This document shows, piece by piece, positions 8,924 through 18,439 of a DNA stretch of 64,000 bases (position 1 is the stretch's first letter; each line of letters begins with the position of its first letter). Where the stretch lies: positions 124,001 to 188,000 of the forward strand of contig NZ_FBYC01000001.1 of assembly GCF_001517585.1 (NCBI RefSeq). Direction: 5' to 3'. The notes beneath the pieces are model-generated. The model was given only the letters and a program-made list of their open reading frames with translations. It did no database searches and was not told where the DNA came from. The position numbers were made by a program, and so were the translations under genes. This DNA is from Roseibaca calidilacus. Lineage in GTDB: Bacteria; Pseudomonadota; Alphaproteobacteria; Rhodobacterales; Rhodobacteraceae.

Positions 8924-11152
8924 GTGTCTGATAAATCCTCTGACCAGATTACCCCGATTGTCGCCGAAGGTGTCGATGAAGAACCCCTTGTCGGCAACGC
9001 CCGTCAGTTCAGCGGCAAGGTGCTGATCGTCGCCAGTCTGCTGTCGGCCTTTTACGCGGCCTTTCACATGGCGGCTTTGAACGGGCTGTCCATTCGGGAC
9101 TGGACCGGTATGACCATCCCGTTTTTGCCGCGCTTCCCGATGGAGACGTGGAATTTCCGCATTGTCCATGTCGCGGGCGCGCTGCTGCTGGGGTTCATGC
9201 TGTTTGCTTCCGTGCGCTTTGCCGAGGATGATGCCAATATTCGTCCCAACCTCTTTATTCGCGGCCTGTCATGGCTGTTGCTGCTGCCCGCGCTCTTTTC
9301 GCTTGGCGCTGCCGTCTGGTTCGGCACGTTGATAGAAGGCGGCGTCATGTGGAACGGCATGGATGCCACGCTGAAATTCCGCGAGGTCTACCTGTTCGGC
9401 ATTCCGTTGATGGTGGCGACCGTGGGCGCGATTGGCTTGTCATGGGTAGAACGCTTGCCGCGCCACGCGTTTTCTGTGACCGACCTTGTCTTGGGCATTT
9501 GCGGGATTTCCGTGGCGGTCTACCTGATTGTCATATTCGGCACGCTAATGCGCAATTCCACCGGCACGCCTTTCGCGCCCATCGGCATTTCGATTGCCGC
9601 GCTGGCTGGCACGTTGCTGATCCTTGAACTGACACGTCGGGTGGCAGGTCTGGCGCTTGTCATCATTTCGGTCGTGTTTCTGATCTACGTGTTCACAGGC
9701 CAATACTTGCCCGGCTTCCTGAATTCGCCCGCAATCTCTTGGGAGCGGTTCTTCAGCCAAGTCTATACCGATGCTGGCATTCTGGGGGCGACCACGTCGG
9801 TGTCTTCGACCTACATCATCCTGTTCATCATCTTCGCGGCATTCTTGTCGGCGTCGAAAGTTGGGGATTACTTCGTGAACTTCGCTTTCGCAACTGCGGG
9901 GCGCGCGCGGGGTGGCCCGGCCAAGGTGGCGGTTTTTGCGTCGGGGCTGATGGGCATGATTAACGGCACCAGCGCAGGCAACGTGGTGGCGACCGGGTCA
10001 CTGACCATTCCGCTGATGAAGAAGGTGGGCTATTCCAAGAAAACCGCAGGCGCGGTCGAGGCGGCGGCCAGCACAGGCGGGCAGATCATGCCGCCGATCA
10101 TGGGCGCAGGCGCCTTCATCATGGCGGAAATCACCGGCATTCCCTATCAGGAAATCGCCATTGCCGCGATCATCCCGGCAGTGCTGTATTTCGCCTGTGT
10201 CTACCTGATGGTCGATTTCGAGGCCGCGAAGCTGGGCATGCGCGGCATGCGCAAGGACGAGCTGCCGAAATTGCCCGATCTGATGAAGAAAGTGTTCTTG
10301 TTCCTGCCCATCATCATCCTGATCGTGGCGCTGTTCCAAGGCTATTCGGTGATCCGTGCAGGCACTTTGGCCACGATTTCGGCCGCGGTCGTCAGTTGGT
10401 TGACGCCCTACCGGATGGACCTGAAAGCGCTTTACAAAGCGTTCGAGAATGCCGGGCAGATGTCGATCCAGATCATCGTGGTTTGTGCCTGCGCAGGTAT
10501 CATCGTGGGCGTCATCTCACTCACCGGGGTCGGTGCGCGCTTCTCGAACCTGCTGCTGGGTCTGGCGGCAACTTCGCAACTGCTGGCGCTGTTCTTCGCC
10601 ATGTGTATCGCGATTCTGCTGGGGATGGGTATGCCGACGACGGCCGCCTATGCGGTGGCGGCGTCGGTTGTGGCACCGGGCTTGGTGAACCTTGGCATCC
10701 CGCAACTGACGGCGCATTTCTTCGTGTTCTATTACGCGGTGCTGTCAGCCATCACACCGCCGGTGGCACTGGCATCCTTCGCGGCAGCCGGCATTTCGGG
10801 CGCAAACCCGATGGAGACCTCTGTGACCTCGTTCAAGATCGGCCTTGCGGCCTTCGTGGTGCCATTCATGTTCTTCTACAACAGCGCGCTCTTGATGCAA
10901 GGCACATGGCTGGAAGTGGCACATGTTTTCGTCACCGCATCGCTGGGTGTGTATCTGCTGGCGGCTGCGGTGCAGGGTTGGTTGTTCGGCAAGGTAAACC
11001 CGATTCTGCGGTTGGTCATCGGGATCGGGGCGCTTGCCATGATCTCTGGCGGGTGGATCTCGGATGTCATCGGTCTGGGCATCATGGCGCTGGCCTTCGC
11101 TATTCAGCGCGGCTTCCTGACGCCCAAGAACGCGGCGCGCGGCGCGGATTGA
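8924..11152 (+). CDS. TRAP transporter permease, fused small (DctQ-like) and large (DctM-like) subunits
   Basis: A polytopic protein of about 742 residues in which the 4-TM and 12-TM TRAP subunits are fused, the arrangement typical of TAXI systems. The N-terminal third has four to five TM segments (for example VLIVASLLSAFYAAFHMAAL and LLLPALFSLGAAVWFG). The large subunit begins near IIFAAFLSASKVGDYF and contains the signature SGLMGMINGTSAGNVVATGS and the second half-repeat GMGMPTTAAYAVAAS. The start is uncertain: GTG at 8924 has AGG 8 nt upstream; GTG at 8915 lacks an RBS. It imports solute using a cation gradient together with the upstream TAXI receptor and ends at a strong shared terminator. 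Confidence 0.94.
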   Translation: MSDKSSDQITPIVAEGVDEEPLVGNARQFSGKVLIVASLLSAFYAAFHMAALNGLSIRDWTGMTIPFLPRFPMETWNFRIVHVAGALLLGFMLFASVRFAEDDANIRPNLFIRGLSWLLLLPALFSLGAAVWFGTLIEGGVMWNGMDATLKFREVYLFGIPLMVATVGAIGLSWVERLPRHAFSVTDLVLGICGISVAVYLIVIFGTLMRNSTGTPFAPIGISIAALAGTLLILELTRRVAGLALVIISVVFLIYVFTGQYLPGFLNSPAISWERFFSQVYTDAGILGATTSVSSTYIILFIIFAAFLSASKVGDYFVNFAFATAGRARGGPAKVAVFASGLMGMINGTSAGNVVATGSLTIPLMKKVGYSKKTAGAVEAAASTGGQIMPPIMGAGAFIMAEITGIPYQEIAIAAIIPAVLYFACVYLMVDFEAAKLGMRGMRKDELPKLPDLMKKVFLFLPIIILIVALFQGYSVIRAGTLATISAAVVSWLTPYRMDLKALYKAFENAGQMSIQIIVVCACAGIIVGVISLTGVGARFSNLLLGLAATSQLLALFFAMCIAILLGMGMPTTAAYAVAASVVAPGLVNLGIPQLTAHFFVFYYAVLSAITPPVALASFAAAGISGANPMETSVTSFKIGLAAFVVPFMFFYNSALLMQGTWLEVAHVFVTASLGVYLLAAAVQGWLFGKVNPILRLVIGIGALAMISGGWISDVIGLGIMALAFAIQRGFLTPKNAARGAD

Positions 11153-11179
11153 TCCGCGTAAGCAAGCCCCGGCAATACC

Positions 11180-11207
11180 AAAGGGCCGCCCGGTTGGGCG
11201 GCCCTTT
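11180..11207. terminator. Bidirectional terminator between TRAP permease and MttB-family gene
   Basis: A perfect 12-bp stem (AAAGGGCCGCCC) with a GGTT loop sits between convergent genes. The A/T ends of the arms give short U-runs on both strands. Confidence 0.85.
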
Positions 11208-11234
11208 GCATTTGTTTCGACGGGCAAGATGCAA

Positions 11235-12803
11235 TCAGCCGAACGCGTCGGGTTCCGACGCCTTGCGCCGCGCGACGTAATCGGCCAGCGCTTCGTTCAC
11301 GGCGGGGTCAAGGGCGGGTTGCTGGTAGTCGCCCAGCATCTTGTCTACCCGCGCGCTGGCCAGCGCTTGCGTATCGCGCGCGCCTTCTTCGTCCCACGTC
11401 TCGAAGGGTTTGTAATCCAGCAGGTCGGAGCGCCAGAACGCATCCTTGAAATTGGCCTGTGTGTGGGCACATCCCAAGAAATGCCCGCCCGGTCCGACCT
11501 CGCGCAGGGCATCCATGGCTTGTCCGTTTTCCGACATGTCCACGCCGCGTGCCAGATGGTGCAGCGTGCCAAGCTGGTCGGCATCCATCACGAATTTCTC
11601 GTAAGAGGAAACAAGTCCCCCTTCCAGCCACCCGCAGGCGTGAAGCATGAAATTCACGCCCGACAAAAGCGCCATGTTCAGGCTGTTGGCGGTTTCGTAG
11701 GCGGCCTGCGCGTCGGGCAGTTTTGACCCGCAAAATGACCCGCCAGAGCGGTAGGGCAAGCCCAGCCGCCGCGCCAATTGCCCCGCGCCATAGGTGATCA
11801 GCGACGCTTCTGGAGTGCCAAATGTGGGCGCGCCGCTATTCATGTCAATCGAGGTGACGAAGGCCCCGAAGATCACGGGTGCGCCGGGGCGCACCAACTG
11901 GCTATACGCTACGCCCGCCAGCACCTCGGCCAGCACCTGTGTGAGCGTGCCCGCGACAGTGGTCGGCGCCATCGCGCCGCCGACGATAAAGGGTGAAATG
12001 ATGCAGGCTTGGTTGGCGCGGGCATACACCTCTAGCGCGCCCATCATCACCGAATCGAAGGTCAACGGGCTGTTGATGTTGATGAGCGAGGTCATCACCG
12101 TGTTCTGGTCCACGAAATCGGCCCCGAACAGCAGTTTGGACATCTCGACCGAATCCTCGGCGCGCACGGGTTCCGTGACCGACCCCATATAGGGTTTGTC
12201 CGACAGGGTCATATGCGCTTGCAACATGTCCAGATGGCGCTTGTTCACGGCCACATCGGTCGGCTCGCACACCGTGCCGCCGGAATGGTGCAGCCATTTC
12301 GACATGTAACCCAGTTTCACGAAATTGCGGAAATCTTCCATCGTCGCGTAGCGGCGCCCGCCGCTGGCAGAGCGCACGAAGGGGGGGCCATAGACCGGGG
12401 CCATGACCAGGTTGCGACCGCCGATTTCGACGTTGCGGGCAGAGTTGCGGGCGTGCTGGGTGAAGGTTGCCGGTGCCGTGGCGCAAAGCTGGCGTGCCAA
12501 TCCGCGCGGGATGCGGACGCGTTCCCCCTCGACCTCTGCCCCGGCCTCGCGCCAGCGGTCCAGCGCGGCAGGGTTGTCGACGAAATTCACGCCAATTTCT
12601 GCCAGAACGGTTTCGGCATTGGCTTCGATGATCTGAAGCGCTTCCTCGTTCAGAACGTCCAGATTGGGAATGTTGCGTTCAATATATTTCGCGGTTTCCA
12701 GACTGACCGCAGAGCGCGCCGCACGCCGGGCCGCGCCGCCGCCCCCACTGCGCCCGCGCCGTCCGCCTGCCCCGCTGCTCATGTCCATCGCCGGTTCTGC
12801 CAT
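11235..12803 (-). CDS. MttB (trimethylamine methyltransferase) family protein, non-pyrrolysine
   Basis: A 522-residue TIM-barrel methyltransferase of the MttB superfamily. Members transfer a methyl group from quaternary or tertiary amines (glycine betaine, proline betaine, carnitine, TMA) to a corrinoid protein. The body shows family features such as ILVQ-free GVNFVDNPAALD, KLGYMSKWLHHSGG, MTSLININSPLTFD and ACGWLEGGLVSSYEKFVMD. The frame has no in-frame TAG, so it is not a pyrrolysine TMA methyltransferase. The N-terminus is an unusual Gly/Arg/Ser-rich tail (about residues 8-33). The ATG at 12803 is chosen because GGGAG lies 8 nt upstream; a GTG at 12812 overlaps that RBS region. No corrinoid protein, MtbA-like partner or reactivase is adjacent. 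Its substrate is unknown; proximity to the convergent TAXI TRAP system is suggestive only. Confidence 0.88.
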   Translation of the reverse strand: MAEPAMDMSSGAGGRRGRSGGGGAARRAARSAVSLETAKYIERNIPNLDVLNEEALQIIEANAETVLAEIGVNFVDNPAALDRWREAGAEVEGERVRIPRGLARQLCATAPATFTQHARNSARNVEIGGRNLVMAPVYGPPFVRSASGGRRYATMEDFRNFVKLGYMSKWLHHSGGTVCEPTDVAVNKRHLDMLQAHMTLSDKPYMGSVTEPVRAEDSVEMSKLLFGADFVDQNTVMTSLININSPLTFDSVMMGALEVYARANQACIISPFIVGGAMAPTTVAGTLTQVLAEVLAGVAYSQLVRPGAPVIFGAFVTSIDMNSGAPTFGTPEASLITYGAGQLARRLGLPYRSGGSFCGSKLPDAQAAYETANSLNMALLSGVNFMLHACGWLEGGLVSSYEKFVMDADQLGTLHHLARGVDMSENGQAMDALREVGPGGHFLGCAHTQANFKDAFWRSDLLDYKPFETWDEEGARDTQALASARVDKMLGDYQQPALDPAVNEALADYVARRKASEPDAFG

Positions 12804-13090
12804 GTCGCACACTCCCTTGCGCCCGTCCTGAGGGGTCAGGCGGGTATCATGTCCGTTTTACAAAGGGGCACGGCGCTTGCATCGCCAAATTGCGGCGCTT
12901 CACGGTGCAAAGCGACATCTGCCTGTTCCAGTGGCTGGACAGAACTGGCTCTAGCGCATAAACGCCCGGTATAGAGGTGGCCTGTGCCACGGGGCGCGAC
13001 GGTTCGTCCCTTGTTCTGCTGGGGGAAGTCCCCATATGCTAGCCCCCGCCCGGTCGTCATGGCCTTGGGCAAAGTGACAGGAGCCATGCC

Positions 13091-14137
13091 ATGCTGGACA
13101 TGCCCAATATTCGCGACACGTTGCGCGCGGAATATGACCTTGCCCCGAACCCCGACCTTGCCGCGAACATGCAGGACGAATACGCCCGCATGGCGCGGGT
13201 CGTTTCGCCTGCCGATTGGGCGATTCACGCGCCCTATGTCGCCGCGATCAATGCGCTGAAACGGAAGCGCAACGCGACCATCCTTGCGCATAACTATATG
13301 ACGCCCGAAATATACCATGGCATTGGCGACGTGGTGGGCGACAGCCTGCAACTGGCCATCGCCGCGACCCAGACGGATGCCGATGTGATCGTGCAATGCG
13401 GCGTGCATTTCATGGCCGAGACGTCGAAAATCCTGAACCCCGGCAAGACAGTGCTGATGCCCGACATGCAAGCTGGCTGTTCGCTGGCGGAATCGATCAC
13501 GCCCGCGGGCATTGCCGAAATGCGCGCGCGCTATCCCGGTGCGCCGGTCGTGACCTATGTCAACACCACAGCCGATGTGAAGGCAGCAAGCGATATATGC
13601 TGCACATCCGCAAACGCGGTGCAGATCATCCGCGCGTTGGATGCCGACACCATCATCATGACGCCCGATCAATACTTGGCGCAGAATGTCGCCGCGCAGG
13701 TGCCTGAAAAACGCATCGTCTGGTGGGAAGGGTCGTGCATTGTGCATGAACAATACACCGCGCAGGACATCCGCGAGTTCCGCGAGTGGAACCCCGGAAC
13801 CCGCATTATCGCGCACCCGGAATGCCCGCCAGATGTGGTTGCAGAATCCGATTTCTCGGGTTCGACCAAGGGCATTCTGGATTATGTCAGTGCCGAACGG
13901 CCCGAACGCGCCATGCTGGTGACAGAATGTTCCATGGCGTCGAATATTTCCGACGCGCACCCCGATGTCGAATTCATCGGCCCGTGCAACATGTGCCCCT
14001 ACATGAAGAAAATCACGCTGGAAAAGGTGCTGTGGTCGCTGCATTCCATGACGACTGAAATTACCGTGCCCAAGGACGTGGCCGACAAGGCGCGGCTGGC
14101 AGTGCAGCGCATGATCGACCTTGGTTCGAAGGGCTAA
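13091..14137 (+). CDS. nadA: Quinolinate synthase A
   Basis: Condenses iminoaspartate with dihydroxyacetone phosphate to quinolinate using a [4Fe-4S] cluster; de novo NAD synthesis. The 348-residue protein shows the family motifs LAHNYMTPEIYHGIGDVVGDSL, VQCGVHFMAETSKIL, DMQAGCSLA, HPECPPDV and the C-terminal CNMCPYMKKITLEK; the three conserved cysteines that ligate the cluster lie in the QCG, HPEC and CNMC-type segments. AGGAG (13079-13083) is 7 nt before the ATG at 13091, ruling out an out-of-frame ATG at 13086. First gene of nadABC; nadB begins 4 nt after its stop (or overlaps, depending on the nadB start). Confidence 0.97.
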   Translation: MLDMPNIRDTLRAEYDLAPNPDLAANMQDEYARMARVVSPADWAIHAPYVAAINALKRKRNATILAHNYMTPEIYHGIGDVVGDSLQLAIAATQTDADVIVQCGVHFMAETSKILNPGKTVLMPDMQAGCSLAESITPAGIAEMRARYPGAPVVTYVNTTADVKAASDICCTSANAVQIIRALDADTIIMTPDQYLAQNVAAQVPEKRIVWWEGSCIVHEQYTAQDIREFREWNPGTRIIAHPECPPDVVAESDFSGSTKGILDYVSAERPERAMLVTECSMASNISDAHPDVEFIGPCNMCPYMKKITLEKVLWSLHSMTTEITVPKDVADKARLAVQRMIDLGSKG

Positions 14138-14141
14138 CGGC

Positions 14142-15677
14142 TTGGAGACGTCGCGCATTGTGATTGTCGGCGCGGGGCTTGGGGGGCTTTATGCCGCGCT
14201 CGCCTTGGCGCCGCGCCCGGTCTTGGTCATTTCGCCCGAAACCTTGGGCGAGGGCGCGTCTTCGGCTTGGGCGCAGGGCGGGATTGCCGCGGCCATGGCT
14301 GCGCCCGACACGCCCGAAGCCCATGCCGCCGACACGTTGCGCGCAGGCGCGGGCACGGTGGACCCGGACGTGGCGCGCATGGTCACACAAGCCGCGCGCG
14401 ACCATATTCTGGATCTTGCCCGCCATGGCACCCCGTTTGATCGCGATGCCCAAGGCGGTTTCGTGATGAACCACGAAGCCGCGCATTCCACCGCCCGCGT
14501 GGTGCGCGTGCAGGGCGACCAAGCGGGCCGCAAGATCATGGAAACGCTGATTGCCGTGGTGCGGGCCACGCCTTCGGTGCAGGTCATGGAAGGGGTGATC
14601 GCGCAGGGGCTTTTGACCGATGGCGACCGCGTTATCGGCCTGCGAATGGCGCAGCTTGCCGGTGAGAGTGTCAGCGCACCCGTCGCGTTGCGCGCGCCTG
14701 CCGTGCTGCTGGCGGGTGGCGGGTCTGGCGGGTTATACGCGCTGACCACGAACCCCGCGCGCATTCGCGGGCAGGTGATGGGCATGGCCGCCCGGGCAGG
14801 CGCGCGTATGGCCGATATGGAATTCGTGCAGTTCCATCCGACCGCGATGGATGTGGGGCTGGACCCTGCGCCCTTGGCGACCGAAGCGCTGCGCGGGGCA
14901 GGGGCGGTGCTGGTCAATTCAGATGGCAGCCGCTTCCTGCAAGGCGAACACCCCGATGCCGAACTCGCGCCGCGCGACATCGTGGCGCGGGCCGTTTTTG
15001 CGCAGTCGCAAGCGGGCAAGCGCCCCGCGCTGGATACGCGCGCGGCCTTGGGCGCGCGGGTTCTTACCGACTTTCCATTCGTTGCCTTGGCTTGCCAGCG
15101 CGCCGGTTTGGACCCGGTTGCGCAACCGATTCCGGTGGCGGCCGCCGCGCATTACCACATGGGCGGCGTGGCGGTGGACCGGCACGGGCGCAGCTCGCTT
15201 GCCGGGCTGTGGGTGTGTGGTGAGGCGGCCTCGACCGGGTTGCACGGCGCGAACCGGCTGGCTTCGAACGGGGTGTTGGAAGCGCTGGTTTTTGCGCGGG
15301 CCTGCGCGGAGGATATGCAGCGCATATCCGGCCCAGATAACGCCCCGCCGGTGCAACCAGATTTCGCGGGCGACGGCACGGCGCCGGACCCTGACGCTGT
15401 CGCAACCCTGCGCCAGACCATGACCGCGCATGTCGGCGTGCGGCGCACGGGTGCGGGCCTGCAACAGGCGCTTGATACCATCGACCGGCTGGAGCGGGCG
15501 CAAGCCGACAGCCCCGATTTTGCCAATATGTGCGCCACTGCCCGGCTTATCGCGGCCAGTGCACTGGCGCGGCGCGAAAGCCGCGGCGCGCATTGGCGCG
15601 ACGATTTCCCGACATTAGATCCCGCGCAAGCCGCGCGCAGTTTCATCACCCTAGCCCACGCCACGGAGCGCGCATGA
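14142..15677 (+). CDS. nadB: L-aspartate oxidase
   Basis: Oxidises L-aspartate to iminoaspartate for NadA. The N-terminal FAD dinucleotide fold is IVIVGAGLGGLYAALAL. The flavin-covering and substrate residues appear in GEGASSAWAQGGIAAAM, a HxxA HTPFDRD-like stretch, EFVQFHPTAM, and GLWVCGEAASTGLHGANRLASNGVLE (FAD-binding and catalytic Arg). A helical C-terminal domain follows. Start: no good ATG exists. TTG at 14142 follows GAAGGG by about 8 nt and gives a normal N-terminus; an earlier TTG at 14121 overlaps nadA. It overlaps nadC by ATGA. A TTG start may be one way the cell keeps expression low. Confidence 0.95.
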   Translation: METSRIVIVGAGLGGLYAALALAPRPVLVISPETLGEGASSAWAQGGIAAAMAAPDTPEAHAADTLRAGAGTVDPDVARMVTQAARDHILDLARHGTPFDRDAQGGFVMNHEAAHSTARVVRVQGDQAGRKIMETLIAVVRATPSVQVMEGVIAQGLLTDGDRVIGLRMAQLAGESVSAPVALRAPAVLLAGGGSGGLYALTTNPARIRGQVMGMAARAGARMADMEFVQFHPTAMDVGLDPAPLATEALRGAGAVLVNSDGSRFLQGEHPDAELAPRDIVARAVFAQSQAGKRPALDTRAALGARVLTDFPFVALACQRAGLDPVAQPIPVAAAAHYHMGGVAVDRHGRSSLAGLWVCGEAASTGLHGANRLASNGVLEALVFARACAEDMQRISGPDNAPPVQPDFAGDGTAPDPDAVATLRQTMTAHVGVRRTGAGLQQALDTIDRLERAQADSPDFANMCATARLIAASALARRESRGAHWRDDFPTLDPAQAARSFITLAHATERA

Positions 15678-16519
15678 CCCAACCCTTGCCCGAGTTGTTG
15701 TTGGAACCCTTGGTGCGCGCTGCCCTGATCGAAGACCTTGGTCCCAATGGCGACGCCACCACCCGTGCGGTCATTGCCCCCGATCTGACCTATCGCGCGC
15801 GGCTGAATGCGCGCGCCTCGGGCGTTGTGTCTGGCGTGCAGGCGGCGGAACTTGCGTTCCGGCTGGTGGACCCGGCCTTGCGCGTGACCGTGCTGCGCGG
15901 CGATGGTGCGCAAGTTGCGGCAGGTGATACGATTCTGGCCATTGACGGGGCGGCGGCATCTATTCTGAGCGCCGAACGCGTGGCGCTGAATTTTATGGGG
16001 CGCTTGACCGGCATCGCCACCTTGACGGCGGCGTTCGTGGCCGAAACCAGCGGGCACAAGGCGCGCATTACCTGCACGCGCAAGACCACGCCGGGGCTGC
16101 GGCTGGTGGAAAAGCAGGCGGTTTTGCATGGCGGCGGCAGCCCACATCGCTACAGCCTGTCAGACGCGATCCTGATAAAAGACAACCATATCGCGGCAGC
16201 GGGGGGCGTGCCCCAAGTGCTGCGCGCCGCACGCGACCGTGCAGGCCATATGATGCGCATAGAGATAGAGGTGGATACGCTGGCGCAACTGGAGCAGGTT
16301 CTGGCCACAGGCGGGGCCGATGTGGTGTTGCTGGACAATATGGACAGCCAGACCTTGACCGAAGCGGTGGCGTTGGCCAATGGCCGGATCGTGACCGAAG
16401 CCTCTGGCAACATGCAGCTAGAGCGCATTGCCGAGGTTGCGGCAACCGGGGTCGATTTCATCTCTGTCGGCGCGCTGACGCATTCGGCCCCGGTGCTGGA
16501 CCTTGGGCTGGACTTTTAG
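15674..16519 (+). CDS. nadC: Nicotinate-nucleotide pyrophosphorylase (quinolinate phosphoribosyltransferase)
   Basis: Converts quinolinate and PRPP to nicotinate mononucleotide, completing the NadABC branch. The 281 residues match the family. Recognisable segments are EDLGPNGDATT near the N-terminus, ALNFMGRLTGIATLT, ITCTRKTTPGLRLVEKQAVLHGGGSPHRYSLSDAILIKDNH (substrate and phosphate-binding Arg/Lys/His residues), EIEVDTLAQLEQ, VVLLDNM, and VDFISVGALTHSAPVLDLGLDF at the end. The ATG overlaps the nadB stop (ATGA), with GGAG just upstream, so the three nad genes form one coupled unit. Confidence 0.97.
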   Translation: MTQPLPELLLEPLVRAALIEDLGPNGDATTRAVIAPDLTYRARLNARASGVVSGVQAAELAFRLVDPALRVTVLRGDGAQVAAGDTILAIDGAAASILSAERVALNFMGRLTGIATLTAAFVAETSGHKARITCTRKTTPGLRLVEKQAVLHGGGSPHRYSLSDAILIKDNHIAAAGGVPQVLRAARDRAGHMMRIEIEVDTLAQLEQVLATGGADVVLLDNMDSQTLTEAVALANGRIVTEASGNMQLERIAEVAATGVDFISVGALTHSAPVLDLGLDF

Positions 16520-16597
16520 CGCCCAATTGCACTGCACAAGTTAAATTTTATTGTGGCGATCTTGCCCGGAATGCGGGCACAGGATACTGCGTTGGAC

Positions 16598-17956
16598 ATG
16601 ACCGTTCCAACCCGCCCATTCCGTTCTCATATGCGTTCCGTTCTGGCGCTTGGCCTGCCCTTGGCGGGCAGTCATCTGGCACAGTTCATGTTGGCGGTGA
16701 CCGATACGATCATGCTGGGATGGTTCAATGTCCTTGATCTTGCGGCCAGTGTGATCGGCGCGGCTGTTTTCTTCGCCTTGTTCACCTTCGGTCTGGGGTT
16801 TGCCAATGCGGTCATGCCGCTGGTGGCGACGGCCGCTGCCTCGGACGCGCATGCAGAGGTGCGCCGGGCCACGCGCATGGGGCTGTGGCTGTCGGTTGCC
16901 TTCGCTGTGGCGGCCTATCCGATCTTCTGGTTTTCCGGCACCATCCTAAGCGCGCTGGGCCAGCCGCCAGAGGTTGTCCCCTTGGCGCAAGAATACCTGA
17001 GGCTGATGGGTGTGGCGCTGCTGCCCGCCCTGCTTGTGGCGGTGCTGAAAACTTACTTGGCCGCCCTTGGGCGCACTCAGGTCGCCCTGTGGCTGACAGT
17101 GGCGGCGGTGTTTCTGAACATTGCGCTGAACTGGGTGCTGATTTTCGGAAATTTGGGCTTTCCCGCCATGGGGGTGCGCGGCGCGGCGCTGGCGTCAATC
17201 TGGGTGCAGGTTGCGACGGTCGTTGGACTTGCGCTGTATTGCGCCCGCGCAAGCGGCTTGCGGCGCTACACGTTGTTCCAACGCTTTTGGCGCCCGGATT
17301 GGCAGGCCATGGGGCAGGTTTGGCGCTTGGGTTGGCCCATTGGTGTGGCGCTGGTGGCCGAAACCGCGCTGTTTTCCGCCGTGGCCGTGCTGGTCGGGCG
17401 TGTCGGCACATTGGAACTGGCCGCGCACGGCATCGCGATTGAAATCTCTGCGGCCATGTTCATGATTCATATGGGGTTTTCCAACGCGGGCACTGTTCTG
17501 GTCGGGCGGGCGCGGGGGCGCGGCGACACCGAAGCCCTGCGCGCCGGGGCGCGTGCAACCATCGTAATATCCGCCTGCTTGGCGCTGGTGACGATGGTGG
17601 TCTATGTGCTGTATGGCGGCTGGCTTGTTGGGCTGTTCCTTGGGCCCGACGAACCGGCCCGCGACCAGATCATCGCGCTGGGCGCTGTTTTGATGATGGT
17701 TGCGGCCCTGTTCCAGCTTGCGGATGGCGCACAGGTGGTGGCCATGGGTCTGCTGCGTGGCGTTCAGGATACCAAGGTGCCGATGTGGATTGCGGCATTC
17801 AGCTACTGGGGTATCGGGTTTCCGGCCGGATATTTTTTTGGGCTGGTGCTAGAGTGGGGCGCGCCCGGTATCTGGATTGGGCTTGTGCTGGGCTTGGCCA
17901 CGGCAAGCGTGCTGTTGATGTGGCGCTTCTGGTCCGGGCGCGCGGTTGCGGCCTAA
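16598..17956 (+). CDS. MATE family multidrug/cation efflux transporter
   Basis: A polytopic inner-membrane exporter with about 12 predicted TM segments arranged as two half-repeats. Hallmarks are LGLPLAGSHLAQFMLAVTDTIMLGWF at the start, the central GGWLVGLFLG loop and AALFQLADGAQVVAMGLLRGVQDTKVPMWIA late in the protein. NorM/DinF-type MATE proteins export drugs or organic cations by Na+ or H+ antiport. The start is uncertain: ATG at 16598 gives 452 residues, a normal length, while in-frame GTG 16553 and ATG 16571 are further upstream and none has a good RBS. No LexA box was seen upstream, so SOS control as for E. coli dinF is not supported. The stop overlaps the next, convergent gene by 4 bp. 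Confidence 0.93.
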   Translation: MTVPTRPFRSHMRSVLALGLPLAGSHLAQFMLAVTDTIMLGWFNVLDLAASVIGAAVFFALFTFGLGFANAVMPLVATAAASDAHAEVRRATRMGLWLSVAFAVAAYPIFWFSGTILSALGQPPEVVPLAQEYLRLMGVALLPALLVAVLKTYLAALGRTQVALWLTVAAVFLNIALNWVLIFGNLGFPAMGVRGAALASIWVQVATVVGLALYCARASGLRRYTLFQRFWRPDWQAMGQVWRLGWPIGVALVAETALFSAVAVLVGRVGTLELAAHGIAIEISAAMFMIHMGFSNAGTVLVGRARGRGDTEALRAGARATIVISACLALVTMVVYVLYGGWLVGLFLGPDEPARDQIIALGAVLMMVAALFQLADGAQVVAMGLLRGVQDTKVPMWIAAFSYWGIGFPAGYFFGLVLEWGAPGIWIGLVLGLATASVLLMWRFWSGRAVAA

Positions 17957-18375
17957 GCCAACAGGCGCTGCCATTCTATTTTGGGGCAGCGGTCCCAGAC
18001 AACGCGCAGCCCACGGTCCTGCGCCTTGGCCTCGGCAACCGGGTCTTGAACGCCCAGTTGCATCCACACCGTGCGCAGATTGGGCAGATGGGCAAGCGCC
18101 GCGTCCACAACCTGACCGACATGCTCTGACCGGCGAAAAATATCAACCATGTCAACCTCGGTTGGGCAGTCCGCAAGCGTGGCGCGGATGGATTCCCCCT
18201 CGAACACCTGCCCTGCAAGGCCGGGATTGACCGGGATCACCCGGTAGCCCTTGGAAACAAGAAACCGTGCCACATCATGGCTAGGCCGCGCCTTATTGGC
18301 AGAGAACCCAACAAGGGCGATGGTTTTCGTATCTGTCAGGATGGCGCGGATCGTTGCGGCAGACGCATTTTGCAT
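17953..18375 (-). CDS. CoA-binding domain protein (YccU-like)
   Basis: A 140-residue single-domain Rossmann protein of the CoA_binding family. The core is IALVGFSANKARPSHDVARFLVSKGYRVIPVNPG followed by DMVDIFRRSEHVGQVVDAAL and VWMQLGVQDPVAEAKAQDRGLRVVWDRCPKIEW. E. coli YccU homologues bind CoA, but a reaction is not established. The start at 18375 gives MQNASAATIRAIL; the frame is open another 94 codons upstream but runs through a terminator hairpin, so it is not used. The stop codon overlaps that of the MATE gene by four bases (CTAA read both ways). Confidence 0.88.
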   Translation of the reverse strand: MQNASAATIRAILTDTKTIALVGFSANKARPSHDVARFLVSKGYRVIPVNPGLAGQVFEGESIRATLADCPTEVDMVDIFRRSEHVGQVVDAALAHLPNLRTVWMQLGVQDPVAEAKAQDRGLRVVWDRCPKIEWQRLLA

Positions 18376-18413
18376 AATCCAATTCTTATCCGTTTGGGCT
18401 AGGCCCGCAACAG

Positions 18414-18439
18414 AAAAACGCCCGGCACAAGGGCCGGGC
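18414..18439 (-). terminator. Orphan minus-strand intrinsic terminator
   Basis: Read on the minus strand, GCCCGGC, a 6-nt loop and GCCGGGC (plus-strand 18420-18439) are followed by G and five T (18418-18414). It lies upstream of the CoA-binding gene. No recognised gene is on its 5' side on this strand, so it may end a small RNA or leader transcript. Confidence 0.65.

Noticed and set aside
11235-12803. Pyrrolysine-containing MttB
   Set aside because: The frame is open without an in-frame TAG, so the classical TMA methyltransferase is excluded.
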